DNA from: Salipiger abyssi
GTDB taxonomy: Bacteria; Pseudomonadota; Alphaproteobacteria; Rhodobacterales; Rhodobacteraceae
DNA length: 64,000 bases
Direction of reading: 5' to 3'
NCBI RefSeq assembly: GCF_017311415.1
Contig: NZ_JAEKIS010000015.1
Coordinates: 1 to 64,000, forward strand
In this document: positions 28,001 to 35,215 of the stretch, in pieces
How the letters are laid out: each line of letters begins with the position of its first letter
Numbering within the stretch: position 1 is the stretch's first letter
Position numbers and translations under genes: made by a program
The notes under the pieces: generated by a model
The model's database searches: none
What the model saw: the letters and a program-made list of their open reading frames with translations, nothing else
Told to the model about the DNA's origin: nothing

Positions 28001-29129
28001 CGACGGCAAGGTGGGGCTGGTCAACGACCCCGATTATCCCAATGCCAATGCCGAGCGCGGCAGCTATTTCAAGCCGGTCGAAGCCTATGCGCTGAAACGC
28101 CGGATCGAAAAGCAGGAGCAGCAGCTCGCCGCCTATTACGATCAGTTCAGCACCGACAAATACCGCGTCATCGGCTCGCTGGGGCGGGTCAGGGACGAGC
28201 TGGGCGAAAACCCCGCCTTCAATTTCGGCGATCAGACCAACCAGCGGAGCCTGTGCAACAATTACGTGTGGTCCGCCGGTGGCGGGCTGCGCAAGGAAGA
28301 GCAGTCGGTCGCCAACAGCTATTCCGAGACCTATACCGGCGCCAGCTCGCTGACCGTCGCCGGCGGGATCGAGGCCTCCGCCGATATCGGCACACCCTTC
28401 GGCGGCTACTATATCGAAGCCGACGTTCTGCTCGGCAACACCTGGTCGATGACAGCGACCAAATCCGCCAGCGCGTCCAACGCCTTCAGCCTCGCCTGCA
28501 CCGTGTCGCCGACCGAGTTCCTCTCGGCCCCGATCATGGAAACGGACGAGACCGGCACATTGCTCTTCAAGGGCTATGAGAAAACCCCCGCGCCCGGCAA
28601 GGTCGACGCCTATCGCTACATGGCCTTCCTGCTGGCGCCGGCGGCGGAGAACTTTACCGCGCTGAACCAGGTGGTCGATCCGAACTGGCTCAACAATGCC
28701 ACCACGGCGGCGGCCAGCGCCATGCGCGAGGCGCTCGGCGATGCGACGCAGCCCTGGCGCATCCTTTACCGCACCACCTATGTGAGCCGCGTTCCCGCGC
28801 CGTTCCAGCCGGTCAGGGACGACACCACCAGCCCGACGATCACACCGCCCGCGAACGTGCCGTCGAATTACTGGCTGATGGCCATCGTCAACCGGTTCGT
28901 CCCCAACCCCTCCCCCACCCCGCTCGAGATCGGCACCGCCATCGACCAGGTGCTGGGCAGCCGCGCCACCCCCGGCGTGCTCAAGGATCTGATCCCCTGG
29001 TGGGAGAGCTTCTATGCCAAGGCGCAGGAGTACGGATCGGAGGAATTCATCGAGTTGGCCGAGCTTCGGGTCGACCTGCTCGACTACATGCTCTCGGCCT
29101 ATGAGGCGGCGGCCTACGCCGAAAGTTAA
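22032..29129 (+). CDS. Giant ConA-like/LamG repeat protein, function unknown
   Basis: A 2365-residue protein that I do not recognise as a named family. From about residue 1050 to 1690 it carries at least three ConA-like/LamG jelly-roll modules, each ending in a pattern like VRVWGRTLNSAEIARV then GLTASWDFDEQSG (near 1112, 1338 and 1582); a further degenerate module may lie at 340-490. Two Ser/Thr-rich alternating segments follow (about 1829-1915 and 2095-2155), separated by a helical region (YALKRRIEKQEQQLAAYYDQF, near 2018). They resemble amphipathic beta hairpins of pore-forming proteins, which is inference only. There is no signal peptide, transmembrane helix or RTX repeat. AGGGAGG precedes the ATG at 22032. 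Two small unknown genes follow closely and are probably co-transcribed. Confidence 0.85.
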   Translation: MLQFDQLVSLNFQGLVVVFGRAASSDSPDIYFNVLGPGSDPDSAALDWTGFTKLTFPDQVRQVGMGLITVLADAETMQPSTAPFRVVTDQKYISIVQQSARGTLYVNRFRLLKTGSGSNQKTVSYTLNPAWEVRFVRSHKQDVPLDKSDTQEYLDADGKPFLEPALELSMVDAVADGNFDVLLLPVTGSETLAWQFWTLAPDGATINLFNFPPSSDGLFDITGKTLGENYGIAPDSSFTVLPEKEADPLSLAGPPRAALFVKHEKVVQSDGSSIGVKRASRVMLTLPVTLNDETETVTIDSAIGNAGTMAALDGAILADAIVPAEFDLVFTTGSYLDLTPGEGDNPLAIAGPYEMHFMAAPRMLSDGLTILGGDPAADPKTAAPYVKVVDGGKLEIGFGDGTNAVSCRSLHQVLFPQTWSEITVGYSGMGANPFTLTVNDNPVPLTACTAEAEPTGAPVTTIGGASAGYEGALNRIRIAVGGTDVLDLPSNAVDYSATPPTTPNMISNGLTAEVYGPKPEPSTAPVSINTNGAFYVDASGLSYYVGLADFIAPKDPACLIDGSDGLLHLYYRGKDDLLSVAQYSTRSARATFYADWSTDWSENAPLALARENVALYRNIPSEDWSHVSATVLTAPDNSQTGFVNFVAHRVGTYMNDSAIEVTASAVSPLLCDVTVTGPEGVGTEVWTGLPRAIEPFSRIWNGAGAGNPDDQAVLNQSRPFYDYTGTTLSVLAATQAQDGYFLFTSVPGLPLTLGSATVEEGSKPDLATLTFTSSAPPKWAEDATLTHRWPDMPSTARGVTDVLSGRSDSYDYSTAETPGTRAYGLPVALTRSDDAMAHVLLFVRDALNDFSATVSSGPASDRCNVEIAGYTLPDVPRDQSAFARVLNGDDPEYSYPEGYTDAIVPQIYALTNGLTASVLNADAVRTSPLAYAGLLRALYQGPNYDSSTIAPMQKTEAAAIQKAELVTDSGRTSVTGSRLFGAVIADPPTNGGLGRLSDTASYTNGKAPVLMPGINGGWMRVVPQFSLQNEARSGSYVGFDIDKSYPPALQLAIDSDLTVESWLKPDASARGETSRLLTYNETGTLKHPDLPVQYMMGTQQGPGLITDANTYLGASFNFTGPDLTLQTYVKPASDTASGQVFMVSAVRGGGTFLTLSVTPIGKAELSFLGGKATVTTTGTLPAQTWSCITLSVQDIGGGKVALKLYVGDGAPVTVEAENDFSDPLGALTVGSNTGGGMQATLNGVAFWQRALSDNEVRESVLYGFPDNDPQLGIRWNLAEGAGTQIMNAAASGPDYDTKVINPASPSWDAAGAFDVPYAGRNDYVLVSNRIVKDWTHVALSSKQGWGLALDGANSGKVADSDAFNPGPSFALEAWVAPDTVNNKQIILEKPGSYSLAVTTLGQVSLTVKLTQESSDYQQPPTHFDHSVRAAIAAGKTSYIAVNFTSGTVPNDSGSNEFVAQKYFVKASIYVDGQLAAENNVEDLDQPVSISNEDSAFYLGIGGAQTFEFIGKVSHVRVWGRTLNSAEIARVNAFHTLPASRDGLTASWDFDEQSGTVARDAVGDNDMVLSSNQLWTLWQDVASAEIWVDGGASLPQRKTAADLGGYGDSQMTIGGTLAEGSLTLPFTGQFDDIRLFSIRLTGTQIAESNNTPLGGQEDGLNAYWMVDAGSGGVLYDMTGKGNNGSLLPKARPPVWSAGAAPIQNEAEYVVNALGGAVDYHSAQIAGQPSVVEYASLQKDAYGAVYSVMMRGYFYFTDVGNTELQTGYKVGDLDTVFVGQVQSKPSIVGYIEGGPPLPSENQTLAYWSGDMGGPARLYSTTSTVAYIESETKTWSFSASQGSTFKGEFNIKGGLYQVTKTGTSVGVGAEAETEALENKLKIGAKLKIGGDIGHTDGVSQSHSQTQALTASLTPSGTWEPEDNILNPTVGRRYIQNNLGAAIVKSATADLYMMALKGTQTPVGYQLIPNETIPVDTNIIDFPINPKYVKNGTLDGKVGLVNDPDYPNANAERGSYFKPVEAYALKRRIEKQEQQLAAYYDQFSTDKYRVIGSLGRVRDELGENPAFNFGDQTNQRSLCNNYVWSAGGGLRKEEQSVANSYSETYTGASSLTVAGGIEASADIGTPFGGYYIEADVLLGNTWSMTATKSASASNAFSLACTVSPTEFLSAPIMETDETGTLLFKGYEKTPAPGKVDAYRYMAFLLAPAAENFTALNQVVDPNWLNNATTAAASAMREALGDATQPWRILYRTTYVSRVPAPFQPVRDDTTSPTITPPANVPSNYWLMAIVNRFVPNPSPTPLEIGTAIDQVLGSRATPGVLKDLIPWWESFYAKAQEYGSEEFIELAELRVDLLDYMLSAYEAAAYAES

Positions 29130-29159
29130 CCCCAGAAAACGCAACAGGAGGAATATGTT

Positions 29160-29708
29160 ATGCTGAAAGATGAAACCAGCATGGTGATCACCGGGCTCTG
29201 CTCCGGGCTGACCATGAGCATTGGCGGCGCGGTGGGAACCGTGGTCTCCTACACCACGCTCACGGGCCTTTCGGGCTACGAGATCGAGCAGAAGGAAACC
29301 AGCGACGGCAAGAGCTATGACGCGCTGACCATCGTGAACGAACCACAGGCCGAAGACCCGCCCTCGGTCAAGCTGTCGCTGCTCTTCACCAGCGCGGTCA
29401 GCTTCGGCGAGCTCGATCTGGAACTGCGCTACAATGACATCCCGGTCGAGACCCAGGTCCAGGTCGCCAGCTCGCTCTCGGCGCTGTCGATCTCGCGCCG
29501 GGACATCTCGGGCGACAGCCTGATCGGCTCCGCCGCCACCGATGTCGACCCCACCGACATCACCCTCGACCTGATGCTCTGGATCCCCAAGCCCGGCGAG
29601 CTGAGCCGCGGCTCGGAAATCAGCATCTCGCTGTCGAAGATCGAGGGCGGCAGCGGCGGCCCGGTCAAGAAGACCCTGCTCGAAAAAACCGAACTCACCC
29701 TCAGCTGA
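29160..29708 (+). CDS. Hypothetical protein, 182 residues, partner of the LamG protein
   Basis: I do not recognise this protein. The amino end (MVITGLCSGLTMSIGGAVGTVVSYTTLTG) is small-residue-rich and mildly hydrophobic but lacks a classical signal peptide; the remainder is predicted beta-rich with alternating polar residues (FGELDLELRYNDIPVETQVQVASSLSALSISR). There is no Cys apart from one near residue 13. It begins 30 bases after the giant gene behind AGGAGG and ends 21 bases before the next gene, so the three form one operon. The beta-sandwich look and context suggest a structural partner of the giant protein; that is inference. Confidence 0.75.
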   Translation: MLKDETSMVITGLCSGLTMSIGGAVGTVVSYTTLTGLSGYEIEQKETSDGKSYDALTIVNEPQAEDPPSVKLSLLFTSAVSFGELDLELRYNDIPVETQVQVASSLSALSISRRDISGDSLIGSAATDVDPTDITLDLMLWIPKPGELSRGSEISISLSKIEGGSGGPVKKTLLEKTELTLS

Positions 29709-29729
29709 GATCCAACGGAGGACACACCC

Positions 29730-30749
29730 ATGGCACAAGAAACCTGGCCCGGAATCGTCGTGCGCTGCACCAGCGGCGAAGACGGCACCACCCCGCGCAG
29801 CGCCTCGTCGCAATCGCCCGACATCCTGATTTCCGGCACCGAGCCCTATGAGGATCCGGCCTTTCTGAAAGATCCGGCGAATTACGGAAACAGCTATGAC
29901 AACTCGCTCTATATCGGGTTGCCCAATTACCTCTATGTGCGCGGCAAGAACTACACCGAGGCGACGCTCGACGGGCACTGGAACCTGTTCTACGCCGAGC
30001 CCAATATCCTGCTCTATCCCTATCTCTGGGAAGAGAACCAGCTCCGCACCTCTTTGGGCGACATGAACCCGCCCTTCTCGATCGAGCCCGGCGCCATCGG
30101 CGCCTCGACCGATCCCTTCACCTGGGTGCCGCCGGACGTATCCGATCACTATTGCCTGGTCGCCGTCGCGGCGACCCCAGATCACGGCAACCCGGTGTCC
30201 GGCGTCAACAATATCAACAGCCTGGCCGAAGTGCTCTCGACCAACGCCAATATCGCGCAGCGCAACGTGCAGATGATCCGGGGCAACGTGCCGCAGGTCG
30301 TGTCCAAGGCCCGCTTCGATCAGGGCGCCGAGGGCGCGCTGGTCGATCTCGCGGTGGTGTTCACCAATATGCCCAAGGGCAGCAGCTACACCGTCTCGTC
30401 GGGCACGCCGCTCGACGGCAAGGCGCTGTCGCACAGCGACTCCAACACCCAGGACAACAATTTCAAATACGCCTGGACCGATCTCTACATCCCGGCGCAA
30501 TGGGTCACGATGTTCAACTACACCATGACCTTCGGCAGCGACTGGAGCGGTATCCCGCCGGATGCGATCCCCTCCATCGAAATCCGCAGCGAGGTTGTGA
30601 TGGACCAGAGCCATCCGCTCTACGAGCTGGGGGTGGAGGCCGTCGATCCGGCGACGGGCAAAGCCCGCGTCAGCGCACGCGGAGGACCGGTCAGGATCAT
30701 CACCGCCGGCTCGGTAAAGACAATCATGCCGGATGTTGGGCCAAGTTGA
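29730..30749 (+). CDS. Hypothetical protein, 339 residues, third gene of the LamG operon
   Basis: Not recognised. There is no signal peptide or membrane segment. The sequence is rich in aromatic residues, Asn and Pro (NYGNSYDNSLYIGLPNYLYVRGKNY; SDHYCLVAVAATPDHGNPVSG), suggesting a beta-rich extracellular-style or virion-like fold. A stretch VVFTNMPKGSSYTVSSGTPLDG near residue 210 looks like an immunoglobulin-type beta sandwich. AACGGAGGAC precedes the ATG at 29730. It closes a three-gene group with the giant LamG-type protein; the next operon begins after a 112-base AT-richer gap with its own candidate promoter. Export, if it occurs, would need a route not visible here. Confidence 0.75.
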   Translation: MAQETWPGIVVRCTSGEDGTTPRSASSQSPDILISGTEPYEDPAFLKDPANYGNSYDNSLYIGLPNYLYVRGKNYTEATLDGHWNLFYAEPNILLYPYLWEENQLRTSLGDMNPPFSIEPGAIGASTDPFTWVPPDVSDHYCLVAVAATPDHGNPVSGVNNINSLAEVLSTNANIAQRNVQMIRGNVPQVVSKARFDQGAEGALVDLAVVFTNMPKGSSYTVSSGTPLDGKALSHSDSNTQDNNFKYAWTDLYIPAQWVTMFNYTMTFGSDWSGIPPDAIPSIEIRSEVVMDQSHPLYELGVEAVDPATGKARVSARGGPVRIITAGSVKTIMPDVGPS

Positions 30750-30760
30750 CCGCAGGGAAC

Positions 30761-30789
30761 TTGACGCACAACTGAAAGGCGTGAATACT
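30761..30789 (+). promoter_or_regulatory. Candidate sigma-70 promoter of the molybdenum hydroxylase operon
   Basis: TTGACG at 30761-30766 and AATACT at 30784-30789 are spaced 17 bases apart. AATACTC occurs again at 30796-30802, twelve bases after the first copy, which could be a regulator site, for example for the Crp-type protein encoded at the end of this operon. Confidence 0.4.
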
Positions 30790-30861
30790 CGAATTAATAC
30801 TCTATTTGGTTGTGTAATTTCGCGCCCGGTCCGACGACCGGCTGCATCGAGGAGGGACAAG

Positions 30862-33693
30862 ATGACGCTTCGATCACGATCAGTGGGCGCGGCGGTCACC
30901 CGACGCACCTTCCTCGCATCGACCGGCAGCGCGGTTGCGCTAACGGTGATGGGGGTGCCGCTGCCCTCCCCGGCGGCACCCCCTGGCCCAGCCGATATCG
31001 GCACCGACGGCTCGCCGGTGCCGGGCGTTGCCAGCCAGCGCATCGACGGGCTGGCCAAGGTGACGGGCCAAAAGGTCTATGCCCGCGATTTCAACGCCCG
31101 CGACATGCCGGGCTGGCCCGACACCCAATGGTATGCGCTCTATCTCGCAGCCCTTACGACGTCCCAGGCTTTCGAGGGGATCGACCTCTCCTCCCTGCCC
31201 GCCGAGGCGCAGCCGACGCGGGTGGTTCTGGGCAACGAGCTCAGCCCGACGATGCGCGCGCCGCAGCTCGATCTCAACCGCGACCTGCATATCGACGACC
31301 GCATCGCCGAGGAGCGCGCCCAACGGCTCAAGGCCCGCAACAGCGGCGGCGATGTCGGCAGTTTCAACCTGCCCGACGAGTTGCTGTTCGACCTGATCGT
31401 GGTTCCGGGCAATGTGCCCAATTTCCTCGGCCAGGCGGTGGCGCTGCTGCTCTTCGACAGCCTCGCCGGCTACCGTGCCGCGCGCCGCGCCATGGCCTTC
31501 AACGACGCCGCCTATCAGCGCTACGGCGCCGGCAATCAGGACGGCCCACCGCTCGGCACCGCTTTCACGCCCAAGACCACCTATGTGAAATACCGCGACC
31601 AGTTCAGCTATGCCACCGCCGATCCCGACACCTATATGGATCAGGTGCCGCAGTGGCAGGAGAGGATCAGCGACACGCTCGCCGGCGACCCCGCCCTCAT
31701 CCGCCAGCCCTTCAGCGCCGAGATGCGCGCCATGGACCCGATGTTCATGGAGCCCGAGGCCGGGCTCGTCTGGATCGACAGCGGGCTCGACACCATGCAT
31801 CTGGTGCTGGGCACCCAGTCGCCCGACGGCGATATCGCCAATATCCTGTCGATGTATGACAGCACCGACGCGCCCTTCCCGCTCAAGGCGGTGAACCTGA
31901 CAAGCTGCTATCCCGGCGGCGGGTTCGGCGGGCGCGACAGCTCGCCGTTTTCGCTGATGCTGGCCCTTGCCGGTGCCTATTCCGGCGGCAACCCGGTGCG
32001 GCTGGCGCATGACCGCTTCGACCAGTTCCGCGTCGGGCTGAAACGCCACGGCGCCGACCTCAACGGAGAGCTCGCCGTCGACCCAAACATGCGGCTGCAA
32101 TCGGTGCAGATGACGCTCACCTTCGACGGCGGCGGGCGGCGCAATCTCAGCCCCTATGTCGCCTCGCTGGGCGCGCTTTGTGCCGGCGGCTCCTACACGA
32201 TCCCGATGGCGAATATCTATGCCGAGGCGGTCCACACCCAGAACGTCTCCGGCGGCTCGCAGCGTGGCTTTGGCGGGCCGCAGGCGTTTTTCGCCTTCGA
32301 GACCGCGCTCGACGATCTCGCCGCCGCGCAGGGCTGGGATCCGCTGGAGCTGCGCGCCGCCAACCTGCTGACCGAGGGCGACACCACCGTGGTCGGCGGC
32401 CCGGTGGAGCAGCCGCTCAGCCTTGCCGAGATGCTGGAAATCACCCGCACGCATCCGCTCTGGGCCGAGCGCGAGACGATCAGGCAGGACTATGCGGCGC
32501 GCGGGCTGACCTATGGCACCGGGCTGGCGCTGTCCTTGCAGGCCTATGGCACCTCGGGCGACGGTATGGTCGCCTCGGTGCTGCTGAACCGCGACGGCAG
32601 CCTGACCGTGCAATCCGACGCGGTGGATATGGGCAACGGCTCCGCCACCACGCTGGGCGTCGTGATCGGCCCGATCCTCGGCGCCAATGCGGCGCAGGTG
32701 GATATGGGCTGCTACACGCTTTTCGGCATGACCGGGCTCACCACCAGCGACCCCGAGGGTAGGCGCTGGGACAACCCGAACTGGACGGCGAAATCCGTGG
32801 GCTCCTCCTCGGCCTGCCTCACCGCGCTGCATCAGGTCCACACCGTGCGGCAGACGGCACAAGCGCTGTTTCAGGCCGCAATCCTGCCCGCCGCCGCGCA
32901 GATCTGGGGCACTCCGCCGCTTACCCCCACCGAGGTCGCCTGGCGCGACGGCGCGCTTGTGCTCACCGGCGGCGGCGGCACCCCCCTGCCCCTCGCCCAG
33001 CTTGCCGAGACCATCTATGGCAGCGACCTGCCCGCCGGCGCGCTCGGCCATGGCTATTTCCAGAACACATGGGCCGAAGCCAGTTTCCCCACGCCCGGCG
33101 GCCTGCTGCCGCTGCAACTGGACGGGCTGGCCTTCTACCCGCCCGCAGGCACCGCCCCCGTCCCGGTCACACGGCAGGACACCGTGGGCCCCGACAGTGC
33201 CAGCAAACGCTATTCGCGCTATGTCTGGGCGCCTTGCGTCAATGTCGTCGGGCTGACCGTCGACACCTCCAGCGGCGCGGTGCAGGTCGAGAACGTTCTG
33301 AGCGTTCTCAATGCCGGGCAGATCCACGTCCCTCAGCTTGTCTCCGGCCAGAGCCAGGGCGGCGTCGCCATGGCGATCAGCTACACGCTGCTCGAAGACA
33401 TGCCGCCCGGCATGGAGGGCCCCGCCAACGGCATGTGGAACCTCAACCGCTATCACCTCGCCCGGGCGCAGGACGTGCCGCTGCGCACCGATTACACGCC
33501 GGGCGCGCGCGGCCAGCAGCTCATCACCCTCGCCCCGCCCCCGGGCGGCGCCCCCGCCGGGCGCGGCATCGCCGAGGCGGTCATGTGCTCGGTGCCGCCG
33601 GCGATCTCGAACGCCCTGCGCGACGCCACCGGCAAGCGCTTCACCTCGCTGCCGATCACGCCCGCGAAAATCCTGGAGGGTTTGGGACAATGA
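30862..33693 (+). CDS. Molybdopterin-binding large subunit, xanthine dehydrogenase family (Tat-exported)
   Basis: A 943-residue molybdenum hydroxylase large subunit. The amino end has a twin-arginine signal (VTRRTFLASTGSAVALTVMG, about residues 12-31), then the usual entry RIDGLAKVTGQKVYARDF. Molybdopterin motifs include GGGFGGRDSSPFSL, GGSQRGFGGPQAFFAFE and DMGNGSATTLGVVIG; the carboxyl motif GRGIAEAVMCSVPPAISNAL keeps the Glu that acts as base in this family. The ATG at 30862 follows GGAGGG. It works with the [2Fe-2S] subunit encoded next, and the absence of an FAD subunit fits the isoquinoline oxidoreductase/aldehyde-type two-subunit enzymes that pass electrons to a cytochrome. At 943 residues it is longer than most. 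The substrate is unknown (aldehyde or N-heterocycle). Confidence 0.92.
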   Translation: MTLRSRSVGAAVTRRTFLASTGSAVALTVMGVPLPSPAAPPGPADIGTDGSPVPGVASQRIDGLAKVTGQKVYARDFNARDMPGWPDTQWYALYLAALTTSQAFEGIDLSSLPAEAQPTRVVLGNELSPTMRAPQLDLNRDLHIDDRIAEERAQRLKARNSGGDVGSFNLPDELLFDLIVVPGNVPNFLGQAVALLLFDSLAGYRAARRAMAFNDAAYQRYGAGNQDGPPLGTAFTPKTTYVKYRDQFSYATADPDTYMDQVPQWQERISDTLAGDPALIRQPFSAEMRAMDPMFMEPEAGLVWIDSGLDTMHLVLGTQSPDGDIANILSMYDSTDAPFPLKAVNLTSCYPGGGFGGRDSSPFSLMLALAGAYSGGNPVRLAHDRFDQFRVGLKRHGADLNGELAVDPNMRLQSVQMTLTFDGGGRRNLSPYVASLGALCAGGSYTIPMANIYAEAVHTQNVSGGSQRGFGGPQAFFAFETALDDLAAAQGWDPLELRAANLLTEGDTTVVGGPVEQPLSLAEMLEITRTHPLWAERETIRQDYAARGLTYGTGLALSLQAYGTSGDGMVASVLLNRDGSLTVQSDAVDMGNGSATTLGVVIGPILGANAAQVDMGCYTLFGMTGLTTSDPEGRRWDNPNWTAKSVGSSSACLTALHQVHTVRQTAQALFQAAILPAAAQIWGTPPLTPTEVAWRDGALVLTGGGGTPLPLAQLAETIYGSDLPAGALGHGYFQNTWAEASFPTPGGLLPLQLDGLAFYPPAGTAPVPVTRQDTVGPDSASKRYSRYVWAPCVNVVGLTVDTSSGAVQVENVLSVLNAGQIHVPQLVSGQSQGGVAMAISYTLLEDMPPGMEGPANGMWNLNRYHLARAQDVPLRTDYTPGARGQQLITLAPPPGGAPAGRGIAEAVMCSVPPAISNALRDATGKRFTSLPITPAKILEGLGQ

Positions 33694-34205
33694 TTGCCAT
33701 CACCGTCAACGGCACCGCCTATCAGCTCGACGACAGCCGCTCGGGCGACAGGCTCATCGACTTCCTGCATGACGACCTGAACCTCACGGGCACGAAATTC
33801 TGTTGCGGCATAGGGGTTTGCCGGGCCTGCACCGTGCAGGTCAGCAAACCGCCCAACCCCGCGCCCTCGCCGGTGATCAGCTGCTCCACCGCGCTCGGCA
33901 CGCTCGACGGATCGGAGATCGCGACCATCGAATCCGTCGCGAACGACGGTGTGCCCGACCCGGTGCAGCAGGCCTTTCTCGACAATTTCTCGTTCCAGTG
34001 CGGCTATTGCGCCCCCGGCTTCGTGATGGCGGCGCGGATCTTTCTCGACGGGCTGCGCGCCCAGCCGATCCCCGAGGGCGAGATCGACGGCGCCATGATG
34101 GAAGCGATCGGTTCGCATATCTGCCGCTGCACCGGCTACGTCCGCTATTTCGAAGCGCTGAAGCCGCTGGCGCTCGCCGCCAATGCCGGAGGGGCCGAGC
34201 TGTGA
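33690..34205 (+). CDS. [2Fe-2S]-binding small subunit of molybdenum hydroxylase
   Basis: A 171-residue iron-sulfur subunit. The ferredoxin-type cluster motif is CCGIGVCRACTV near residue 36 and the second cluster motif pair is CGYCAPG and CRCTGY near residues 107-148, as in XdhC/IorA/CoxS-type proteins. It takes electrons from the molybdenum centre of the preceding subunit and passes them on, probably to the CxxCH protein encoded next. It overlaps the large-subunit stop by four bases (ATGA). It has no signal of its own, so it would be exported together with the Tat-bearing large subunit. Confidence 0.95.
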   Translation: MIAITVNGTAYQLDDSRSGDRLIDFLHDDLNLTGTKFCCGIGVCRACTVQVSKPPNPAPSPVISCSTALGTLDGSEIATIESVANDGVPDPVQQAFLDNFSFQCGYCAPGFVMAARIFLDGLRAQPIPEGEIDGAMMEAIGSHICRCTGYVRYFEALKPLALAANAGGAEL

Positions 34206-35215
34206 ACCGTTTCGCTGTCACCGCCCTCGCGCTCGCCGCCGTCACGCCGCTGGCCATCACCTTTCTGAGCGCCCCGAAACCCGCCACCGCGCAGAGCGCC
34301 TCGCAGGTCTATGGCCAGAGCTGCGCCGCCGATATCGCCGCGATCCCGTCTTTCGACTGTGCCGAGGGCGTCACCGTGCCGGTCACCGTCGAGGGCGTGG
34401 CGGTCACCGACCGCGCCCCCGCCACCTGCGACCGCCCTGCCCTGCTCGACAATGGTGCGGGCTCCGACGGGCAATGCGTGCCGTTTTCGCGGATCCTGAA
34501 CCTCTCGACCGAGACCGCGCAGATCTCTGTCATGTGCCGGCAGAAGAAATATCGCGCCGAGGGCAGCACCGAGTATGACGAGATCGACGTCATCGCCCAC
34601 AACCCCGCCAGCGGCGCCACCTGCTGGTTTCAGGCCAAGGCGGCGCCCGGCAAGACGGTGAGCGGCGTCGCCGTGCCGTCCCCCACCGAAGCGGTCGATG
34701 CCAGCTTCTGGGAGGCGCCCGAGAGCGTAGTCGCCGATGGCTGCGGCAATTGCCACGACAACGACCCGTTCATGTATTCGCCCTTTGTCGGGCAGGTCTG
34801 GGCGCATGTGCCGGTGAACCCGTTCGGCCCTTATGGCCATGTCGATCCCGGCTTCGGCTTTGCCGCCTGGCCGACGCAGGCGATGAACATGCGCGACAGC
34901 ACCTGCACCGGGTGCCACCGCATCGGCTCCGGTCTGCTGAGCCCGCCCGATCAGGGCAGGGAAAAGCCCGGCTCCTGCGGCCAGCTCGCCGCCTGGATGA
35001 CCGGGCTCGCAATCCCCGCCGGCGCCGATGCAGAGGCCGCCGCCTATCCGCTCAGCCACGCCATGCCGCCGGAATTCGGCGGCACGGAGGACGCCTGGAA
35101 CGTGATCTATGCGCAAGCGAGCACCACCGTGCAAACCTGCTGCGCCGATCCGACGCAGGAGATCTGCGCGCTCACACCGATCCGATCTTATCTCGACGGT
35201 CTTTCCGCAAAATGA
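34202..35215 (+). CDS. Exported cytochrome c-like protein with two CxxCH motifs
   Basis: A 337-residue protein with an amino-terminal signal peptide (FAVTALALAAVTPLAITFLSAPKPATAQ) and two heme-attachment motifs, CGNCH at residue 181 and CTGCH at residue 235. The region before the hemes is Cys-containing and beta-rich and was not recognised. The start is GTG at 34202, overlapping the previous stop (GTGA). The position directly after a two-subunit molybdenum hydroxylase without FAD subunit points to a periplasmic electron acceptor for that enzyme. The Met or His axial ligands cannot be assigned from sequence alone. Cytosolic molybdenum hydroxylases use FAD and NAD instead. Confidence 0.8.
   Translation: MNRFAVTALALAAVTPLAITFLSAPKPATAQSASQVYGQSCAADIAAIPSFDCAEGVTVPVTVEGVAVTDRAPATCDRPALLDNGAGSDGQCVPFSRILNLSTETAQISVMCRQKKYRAEGSTEYDEIDVIAHNPASGATCWFQAKAAPGKTVSGVAVPSPTEAVDASFWEAPESVVADGCGNCHDNDPFMYSPFVGQVWAHVPVNPFGPYGHVDPGFGFAAWPTQAMNMRDSTCTGCHRIGSGLLSPPDQGREKPGSCGQLAAWMTGLAIPAGADAEAAAYPLSHAMPPEFGGTEDAWNVIYAQASTTVQTCCADPTQEICALTPIRSYLDGLSAK

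Noticed and set aside
21954-33690. Very long open frames on the reverse strand opposite the LamG and molybdenum genes, up to about 1570 codons
   Set aside because: They are Arg/His/Gly/Asp-rich with no recognisable domains and are the usual antisense shadows of high-GC genes; the forward frames have clear motifs and ribosome sites.
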